Below are positions 47,526 to 52,613 of a stretch of DNA of 52,613 bases, one piece after another. The translations under genes were made by a program, and so were the position numbers. Numbering within the stretch: the stretch's first letter is position 1; every line of letters starts with the position of its first letter. Source of the stretch: Anaerolineae bacterium (GTDB lineage Bacteria; Chloroflexota; Anaerolineae; Anaerolineales; UBA11579); contig SCUK01000021.1 in assembly GCA_004297445.1 (NCBI GenBank), forward strand, positions 1-52,613. Reading direction: 5' to 3'. Below the pieces are notes generated by a model. It had not been told where the DNA came from, made no database searches, and was given only the letters and a program-made list of their open reading frames with translations.

Positions 47526-48380
47526 CTAGGGCTCCGGGGTGGCAGTAGCCGCGGATTCAGGAGTCCAGCGCAGCAAGGCCTGAATCAACGTCCAGTTGGT
47601 CTCAAAATCCGTGTCTCGGTGATTGGGCAATTCCACATCGATTGCCGGTACGCCCTGCCCGGCTGCCCAGTCTGCCAGGCTTCCGGTCATGTGGCAACCG
47701 GTGAACGGCGGCGGGTACGGGTAGCCACTGGCTTCCGACAGGTACGCTGAAAGCGACTCCGAAGCGTCATCGAGAGCCGGGTAGAACCCCGGCGCTGCCG
47801 CATGGTAAGAGAGCAGCGCCGTCAGCGGCCGATTCTCAATGACGAACGCCATGAGGGCAGCCGTCTCCGGCTCGGAAAGTGCATACTCCCCGCCATGAAT
47901 TGGCAGGTAATTCCAGCAGCCGGACTTGGGCCAGGTGGTCGCCCAATCCGGGTTGGGGTAATTGCGATTCAAGTCCACCCCGTTGGCGTTGGCCCGGCCC
48001 TCCTTCTGGTCCGGAAATTGCGCGCCATCCGGATTCAGCACGGGCAGCAGATACAGAGTCACGTCCGCCGGAAATTCTTCCGGGTGTTTCTCAATGGTCG
48101 CAATCAGTTCATACAGCAACCGGCTGGTATTCACTTCGTACCCGCCATGAATGCCGCCGACGACGAGATAGGCGCGCTCGCCCGAGCCAAACCGCCACAC
48201 CTCAATCGGTCGCCCCTGCACGGAATGGCCGATGGTCAACGGTCCTTCGCTGAACGGCTGGGGGGTTTCAACCGGAGTCGCATCCGGCGAGGGAGTTTGA
48301 GCCGGTGCCGCGGCAAGCGCCAGCAGAGGCAACACGGCCAGCGCTACAAAGGCGCGCGACGTTACCCTACTCCGCCGCAT
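47526..48380 (-). CDS. Secreted M14 family zinc carboxypeptidase-like protein
   Basis: The 284-residue protein has a signal peptide (MRRSRVTSRAFVALAVLPLL then ALAAAPAQT) and a Thr/Pro-rich linker. The M14 peptidase domain shows the first zinc-site region VVGGIHGGYEVNTS, the substrate Arg in DLNRNYPNPDW, the second zinc His in LLSYHAAAPGFYP and the catalytic Glu in AIDVELPNH. The zinc motif is HGGYE instead of HxxE, as in a subgroup of M14 proteins. A peptidoglycan or peptide amidase role outside the cell is likely. The ATG at 48380 overlaps the end of the YfhO gene by 14 bases. A longer frame to 48443 would lose the signal peptide. Confidence 0.85.
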   Translation of the reverse strand: MRRSRVTSRAFVALAVLPLLALAAAPAQTPSPDATPVETPQPFSEGPLTIGHSVQGRPIEVWRFGSGERAYLVVGGIHGGYEVNTSRLLYELIATIEKHPEEFPADVTLYLLPVLNPDGAQFPDQKEGRANANGVDLNRNYPNPDWATTWPKSGCWNYLPIHGGEYALSEPETAALMAFVIENRPLTALLSYHAAAPGFYPALDDASESLSAYLSEASGYPYPPPFTGCHMTGSLADWAAGQGVPAIDVELPNHRDTDFETNWTLIQALLRWTPESAATATPEP

Positions 48381-50610
48381 GGGTCTTTCTCCACAACGCT
48401 GCCCAGCCCAACAGCGCCAGCACGCCCACTGCCGCGCCAACATAAAACGAGAATGGGCGGTAGATGAACCTCAGGGTGTGTTCACCAGCCGGGACGTCCA
48501 CGGAGCGCAAACGATTGTCCGGGCTGAGCGGAATCCGCTCGCCATCCAGTTCCGCCTGCCAGCCGGGATAGTTGAGGTCAGCCAGCACCAATTGGCCGGC
48601 GGCCGGGGCGGAGAACAACAGCTGCACCTGGTTGGCCGAATCACGCAGCCACTCAAACCGCAGCGGTCGTTCCCCACAGCACAGGACCGAATCAGCGGCC
48701 GGGAAATAGTGCAGGCGCGCCGGTTTGAAAGGCCGGATGAGCCCCGACTGGTAGACAAAGCCGCCTTCGCCATCCGGCCGCACGAGCAGGCCGATATTCA
48801 GATACTCCAACGACGCCTGCCATGCGGCATAAGCATCTTCTTCCGCCATCCCCTCGGGCAAAGCAAACCAGCCCATGATCTCGGCATAGGCATAGGGCAG
48901 CAGCGGGTCAAAATTGCCCGCCGCGGAAATACCATCCAGCAGGTTGGTGTTGGGGATTAACGCCGCGCGCAACGCGGCCGGGCCGCCCGGCACATCAAAC
49001 GTACGCGCCGAAAGGAACGTTTCAAATTTCAACGCCTCCTCATCGTGAGGCAGGAGGAAGACGCGCGCGCCATGCGCCAGCGGCAGCGCCGGGGGAGGCT
49101 CAGTAATCTGTGCCAGCGACGCGCCCGGATTGAGACCCCAGCCGGCCACCAGCAGGTCCGCCGCCAGCCACAGGACGACCGCCCAGGCCCAGCCGCGGCG
49201 CGGGGTGGCGTTTTCGCGCAGCGGGGCGGTGAGGTGCAGCGCGCCCGCGCCCAGCGCCCAAAGCCCGGCCAGCGCAATAGCCGGAACAAAGGTCGCCAGC
49301 CGCTCGGGATAATCCAACGGGCGGCGCGACAACACGAACCAGCCCAGCCCAGCCCCCAGAGTCACGGCCAACGCGCCCGCCGTACCCAACCGGGACCAGT
49401 ACAGGGCGCGTCCCTCGGGAGCGCGCCACTGGTCTGCGCCGAGCCCGGCCAGCAGAGCAAAAGCAACCTGCGCCAGCAGCAGCCAGCGCGCCGGCGCCTG
49501 GAACATGTCAAACGTCGGGATGTACTTGTATAGGAACGGGAACAGGGACGTGTTCTGCCCCAGCGCAAGGGCAAATGAAACGAGGATGCAGGCCAGCAGG
49601 AACATCCTTAAAGCGCGGTCCGGGGCTTTGCGTCGCAGCAGGGCATACCCGGCCAAGAGGAGTCCCAGCACGCCAAAATAGGCGGCGTCTTCCCAGAACA
49701 CGCCAACGCCCCAATGGTCACCGTGCGCCGGGTTGCCAAACGCCGACGGCGCCACCAGCGCCAGCAACCGCCACGGCCAGTAGGAATGCTGCATGGCGAG
49801 GTCGTAGGCATACGCACCAGCGCGCTGCGAGTGCAGCAGGTATTCGGCAGTGGGCAGCAATTGAGCTGCAGCCATCGCCGCGGCCCACACCCCGCCCAGC
49901 GCAAAACGCCCGGCGGCTTCCAAAGCAGGTCTGCGCCCACCGGCCTGCCACCCCCAGAACAGCACAAACGCCAGGGCCAACACCAGCGTGTACCAGGTCG
50001 TCTGCGCGTGTCCGGCCAGCAGTTGCAAACCGGTCACCAGCGCAAAAACCAAAATTGAGCGGCGGCCAGGGCGCCTTGCGATTTGAAAGGCGGCCAGCAG
50101 CACCCAAGGCGTCCACGCCGCGGCGGCATTGATACTCAGGAAGTGCGAGCGGGCCACGAGATAACCGGACAACCCGAACGCCAGTCCACTGACGGTTTGC
50201 GCCAGCGTCCCCCACCCCAGCGCTCGCGCCAGCCGGGCCATGCCCCAGCCACCCCACGCCAGATGCAAAGCAGCCAGCGGCGCCATCAACCAGGCCATCA
50301 GGGCTATGCCGCCCAGAGCGTGCGCCAGCAGATAGAGCCAGGTAGGCGGGTAGAGCAAGGCGGACTGGTGATTGGCCAGTAGCGGCGCGCCCAGGCCGGA
50401 CAGCGGGTTCCACAGCGGCAATTCGCCTCCCGCCAGCGTGCGGGCCGCTTGCGCCCACCATGGCGCGAACTGCAGCCACTGCGTGCCCCAGAACACGGCC
50501 TTGCCGGTCAGGAAGATCGGCGCGTACAGGACCAGCGGCGCAAGCAACAGGAGAATCAACGGAGAACGAGACAGGCGGCGGATCATTTTGATTGTGTCAA
50601 CGAATGCCAT
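48367..50610 (-). CDS. YfhO family membrane protein
   Basis: The 747-residue protein has about 12 membrane helices and an outer C-terminal domain that ends in another helix. The family hallmarks are FAPWWAQ and PLWNPLSGLGAPLLANHQSA followed by YPPTWLYLL in the first loop, and the C-terminal NYPGWQAELDGERIPL and VDVPAGEHTLRFIYRP. Characterised relatives in Firmicutes glycosylate lipoteichoic acid or wall polymers as GT-C enzymes. The start may be 50610 or the Met at 50586. It overlaps the downstream M14 gene and follows the nitroreductase by 33 bases. Confidence 0.85.
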   Translation of the reverse strand: MAFVDTIKMIRRLSRSPLILLLLAPLVLYAPIFLTGKAVFWGTQWLQFAPWWAQAARTLAGGELPLWNPLSGLGAPLLANHQSALLYPPTWLYLLAHALGGIALMAWLMAPLAALHLAWGGWGMARLARALGWGTLAQTVSGLAFGLSGYLVARSHFLSINAAAAWTPWVLLAAFQIARRPGRRSILVFALVTGLQLLAGHAQTTWYTLVLALAFVLFWGWQAGGRRPALEAAGRFALGGVWAAAMAAAQLLPTAEYLLHSQRAGAYAYDLAMQHSYWPWRLLALVAPSAFGNPAHGDHWGVGVFWEDAAYFGVLGLLLAGYALLRRKAPDRALRMFLLACILVSFALALGQNTSLFPFLYKYIPTFDMFQAPARWLLLAQVAFALLAGLGADQWRAPEGRALYWSRLGTAGALAVTLGAGLGWFVLSRRPLDYPERLATFVPAIALAGLWALGAGALHLTAPLRENATPRRGWAWAVVLWLAADLLVAGWGLNPGASLAQITEPPPALPLAHGARVFLLPHDEEALKFETFLSARTFDVPGGPAALRAALIPNTNLLDGISAAGNFDPLLPYAYAEIMGWFALPEGMAEEDAYAAWQASLEYLNIGLLVRPDGEGGFVYQSGLIRPFKPARLHYFPAADSVLCCGERPLRFEWLRDSANQVQLLFSAPAAGQLVLADLNYPGWQAELDGERIPLSPDNRLRSVDVPAGEHTLRFIYRPFSFYVGAAVGVLALLGWAALWRKTHAAE

Positions 50611-50643
50611 GGGGTTTGAGTTATGAGAATGCGAATGATTCTT

Positions 50644-51309
50644 TCAAATGAAAGTAACGAACTCTTCGAGCGGCTTCTTGGTAATGTCCGGTACGCAGGC
50701 ATCCGCTGCCGGGTAACCGACCACCAGCAGCAAATACGGTCGCTCGTTGGCCGGGCGGTTGAGGATGTCGTTCAGGAAGCCCATCGGGCTGGGCGTGTGA
50801 GTGAGCGTGGCCAGTCCGGCATGGTGCAGCGCGGTAATCAGGAAGCCGGTAGCAATACCCACCGACTCCTGCACATAGTAGTTCTTCACCTTGCGGCCGG
50901 AGGGCAATTGAGCATAGGACTGCGCCATCACCGCAATCAGATACGGCGCGGTTTCCAGGAACGGCTTCTGCCAGTCCGTGCCCAGCGGAGCGAGGGCTTC
51001 CAGCCATTCCTGCGGGGCGCGCTCTTCGTAGAATGTTTTCTCTTCTTCCTCGGCAGCAATCCGTATCCGGCGTTTCACCTCCGGGTCGCTCACCACCACG
51101 AAATGCCACGGCTGCATATTGGCGCCGTTGGGCGCGGTGCCGGCCGCCCGCAGGCAATCCTCGATGATTTCCCGCGCCACCGGTTTCTCGGAAAAATCGC
51201 GGACGGTGCGGCGGCGGCGGATTTCGGCATAGAACTCGGCAGCACGACGGCGCATCTCGTCCGGCGGCAGTTCAATAAAATCCAGCGGGAGAAATCGCGT
51301 TTCCGTCAT
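50644..51309 (-). CDS. Nitroreductase family protein, iodotyrosine deiodinase-like
   Basis: The 221-residue FMN protein matches the iodotyrosine deiodinase branch of the nitroreductase fold along its whole length: [75 protein letters not shown] and [12 protein letters not shown]. The three residues that hold the zwitterion of halotyrosine in animal enzymes are all present: Glu and Tyr in EKTFY, and Lys in DWQKP. The active-site Thr at the flavin N5 is in THTPSP. Reductive dehalogenation of halotyrosines is therefore a reasonable guess. The start codon overlaps the stop of the upstream glycosylase gene (ATGA). Confidence 0.85.
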   Translation of the reverse strand: MTETRFLPLDFIELPPDEMRRRAAEFYAEIRRRRTVRDFSEKPVAREIIEDCLRAAGTAPNGANMQPWHFVVVSDPEVKRRIRIAAEEEEKTFYEERAPQEWLEALAPLGTDWQKPFLETAPYLIAVMAQSYAQLPSGRKVKNYYVQESVGIATGFLITALHHAGLATLTHTPSPMGFLNDILNRPANERPYLLLVVGYPAADACVPDITKKPLEEFVTFI

Positions 51310-52205
51310 TCTTCCGCCATCACCATCTCAAACCAGTACGCCAGGAATTTCCACTCACCCCAGTCATCGTACACCGCCAGCATATCCTTGAGCGGCAGCA
51401 CCCGCCCGCTGAAATACTTTGCGCTGACGAAGTCGCGGTAAATGGTGTCATAGCCCAGCCGGTCATAACGGCCCAGCAGCATCAGCAGGTTGGCGGCGGC
51501 ATACGGGCCAATGCCTTTCACCGCCAACAGTTGGCGGTACAGGTCATCGGCCGGGATGGACGGGTCGAGCCAGACCTGAAGGTCCAGCTCTCCGGCGCTG
51601 AGGCGCCGCGCCAACTGGTGCAGATACGGCCCACGATAACCCAGCCCGGCTTTCGCTTCAAACTTCTTGAGTGGCACGGCGGCAATGGCCTGCGGCGTGG
51701 GGAAGGCACGCTGCTTGGGGTCAAGCGGGGACGGCGCGCCCCACTTGTTGACCAGCGTGGCCGCCATGCGTTTGGTGCCGCCCCAGGCAATGTTGGTGGT
51801 GAGTACCGTCTTGACCGCATCTTCCCACACCGTGGGTGAGCGGAACATACGCCCCAGCCCGCGGCGCGCCAGGATTGCCCAGGGCGGACCTTTCTTGCGC
51901 GCCAGTTTGTAGAAAGTGGAATAGTCATCGTCCAGCCGCAGCATGTGCGCCACCCGCGTTTTGATGACGTTTTTCTGCGCCGCGGTCAGCGTGGCCGCGC
52001 TTTCGGCGCGAATCAGCACATTCTCGCCTTCAGCGCTCACACGCAGATGTACCACTGCCCCCCCGGGCAGTTCTTCGATTCGGGAAAACGAATTGGTTTC
52101 TTTGTGATACGTGTTGGGAGCCAGCACCACCCAGCCGTGTGAAGACAGGGTTTCAGCGAAGTTGAACGGCGGGGTGGGAGTGAGGCGCAGGCTGGCCAGC
52201 GGCAT
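51306..52205 (-). CDS. HhH-GPD DNA glycosylase (AlkA/OGG-like)
   Basis: The 299-residue protein has an N-terminal beta domain (residues 1-95), then the helical glycosylase core with [20 protein letters not shown], hairpin [20 protein letters not shown] and catalytic Asp in [10 protein letters not shown]. The hairpin lacks the Lys of bifunctional OGG1 (LPGVGTK), so it is likely a monofunctional enzyme that removes alkylated or oxidised bases. TACAAT lies six bases before the ATG, so the mRNA is probably leaderless. It overlaps the nitroreductase start by four bases. Confidence 0.8.
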   Translation of the reverse strand: MPLASLRLTPTPPFNFAETLSSHGWVVLAPNTYHKETNSFSRIEELPGGAVVHLRVSAEGENVLIRAESAATLTAAQKNVIKTRVAHMLRLDDDYSTFYKLARKKGPPWAILARRGLGRMFRSPTVWEDAVKTVLTTNIAWGGTKRMAATLVNKWGAPSPLDPKQRAFPTPQAIAAVPLKKFEAKAGLGYRGPYLHQLARRLSAGELDLQVWLDPSIPADDLYRQLLAVKGIGPYAAANLLMLLGRYDRLGYDTIYRDFVSAKYFSGRVLPLKDMLAVYDDWGEWKFLAYWFEMVMAEE

Positions 52206-52211
52206 GGGACT

Positions 52212-52217
52212 ATTGTA
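52212..52217 (-). promoter_or_regulatory. -10 box for the leaderless glycosylase gene
   Basis: TACAAT on the minus strand, six bases before the ATG at 52205. It lies only 15 bases after the tnpB stop, so the right end of the insertion element may supply upstream promoter sequence. Confidence 0.45.
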
Positions 52218-52232
52218 CAGGCAAAGAGTAAA

Positions 52233-52613
52233 CTACCCCGCCGCAAGCGGACGGGGCATTGTCCCTGAACCCGGAGAGTTCGAGACCATCGGGCTGTTTA
52301 CGTAGCCCCTGGCAGAGATGTTCACTGCCGCAACCGTATCCGCCGGCGCAGAGTAGCCACAAGATACACAGGAGAAAAGACGTTGACTACGGCGATTGGC
52401 TTTAGCCACATAACCACATTCGGGACACGTCCGGCTGGTGTTTCGGGGGTCAACGAGGATCACCCGCACGCCCGCCCGTTCCGCCTTGTAGTGGACAAAT
52501 TGTCTCAATTGGTGGAACGACCAGTTGCTGTGCCTGCTTCTCTGCGAGCGTCGAACCGGAGCCTTGCGGATACCGCTCAGATCTTCCAAAGCGATAGCCC
52601 GGCAAGTGCCTTG
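52233..52613 (-). CDS. tnpB: RNA-guided endonuclease TnpB, IS200/IS605 family (5' end outside window)
   Basis: The visible 126 residues are the C-terminal third of TnpB. They include RuvC-II with its catalytic Glu (AIALEDLSGIR), HQLRQFVHYKAERAG, the zinc ribbon TCPECGYVAKANRRSQRLFS followed by CVSCG, and RuvC-III with its catalytic Asp (APADTVAAVNISARGY). All catalytic and zinc residues in this part are intact. RuvC-I lies beyond the edge, so integrity is untested. The reading frame is open to 52613 without a start. TnpB cuts DNA with an RNA made from the element's right end, which should overlap or follow the 3' end near 52233. Confidence 0.93.
   Translation of the reverse strand, partial: QGTCRAIALEDLSGIRKAPVRRSQRSRHSNWSFHQLRQFVHYKAERAGVRVILVDPRNTSRTCPECGYVAKANRRSQRLFSCVSCGYSAPADTVAAVNISARGYVNSPMVSNSPGSGTMPRPLAAG
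52236..52256 (-). mobile_element. Candidate right-end hairpin of the IS200/IS605-type element
   Basis: CCCCGCCGC and CGGACGGGG pair around AAG with one mismatch. The hairpin covers the last codons of tnpB. IS200/IS605 elements end in such subterminal hairpins, recognised by TnpA, and the guide RNA scaffold also lies here. The left end and any tnpA are outside the window. Confidence 0.4.

Overview
The window is 52.6 kb of GC-rich bacterial chromosome. It is most consistent with a member of the Chloroflexota (Anaerolineae-like). That placement is inference from several features taken together: a ribosomal protein S2 with a long acidic tail, a short EF-Ts, an F420-type LLM oxidoreductase, a class II fructose bisphosphatase, cyclase/ATPase/TPR and multi-PAS signalling proteins, many polytopic glycosyltransferase-like membrane proteins, dispersed short palindromes, and no outer-membrane or LPS genes. 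No 16S gene is present to prove it. Nearly all genes are intact; the exceptions are an Rhs stub at the left end and a TnpB gene cut by the right edge.

Layout. 1-1165: a terminator, a leaderless Rhs tip fragment and an AT-richer lipoprotein-like gene. 1166-1660: repeats and a phased heptamer array ahead of gyrA. 1661-6595: gyrA, a membrane diguanylate cyclase, a small membrane protein and birA. 6666-13779: the translation/envelope cluster rpsB-tsf-pyrH-(CcmC-like)-frr-uppS-cdsA, then glpX and a DUF998-like gene. 13776-17914: an AT-rich small membrane gene, then a large adenylate cyclase/ATPase/TPR protein. 17951-19472: metK under a SAM-I riboswitch. 19542-22537: a GT-C-like membrane protein and a polyprenyl-phosphate glycosyltransferase. 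22562-25333: a small Cys/His protein, thioredoxin, tRNA-Lys, an LLM oxidoreductase and prmA. 25379-26882: an AT-rich phosphotransferase gene bounded by inverted dispersed repeats and integron-like core sites. 26920-33155: a HD-GYP response regulator, a single-domain receiver and a multi-PAS histidine kinase. 33265-38478: LOG protein, a protein of the family often labelled quinate 5-dehydrogenase, and a NatA/NatB-like ABC exporter with two permeases. 38488-45476: a SUMF1-like protein, OsmC, a DUF1616-like protein, two tandem paralogous GT-C-like membrane proteins and a family 2 glycosyltransferase. 45480-52205: aldo/keto reductase, squalene-cyclase-like protein, M14 peptidase, YfhO family protein, an iodotyrosine-deiodinase-like nitroreductase and a HhH-GPD glycosylase. 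52233-52613: the 3' part of tnpB.

How it works together. Growth genes for translation, nucleotide supply and undecaprenyl/phospholipid precursors are clustered. UppS supplies the polyprenyl carrier that the two glycosyltransferase loci (19.5-22.5 kb and 41-50 kb) would use for envelope glycosylation. Cyclic-di-GMP is made by the GGDEF protein at 4.3 kb and probably degraded by the HD-GYP protein at 27-28.7 kb, which is coupled to a multi-sensor kinase. A recurrent feature is a TATAAT or TACAAT box 6-9 bases before the start codon on both strands, which suggests that leaderless mRNAs are common in this genome.
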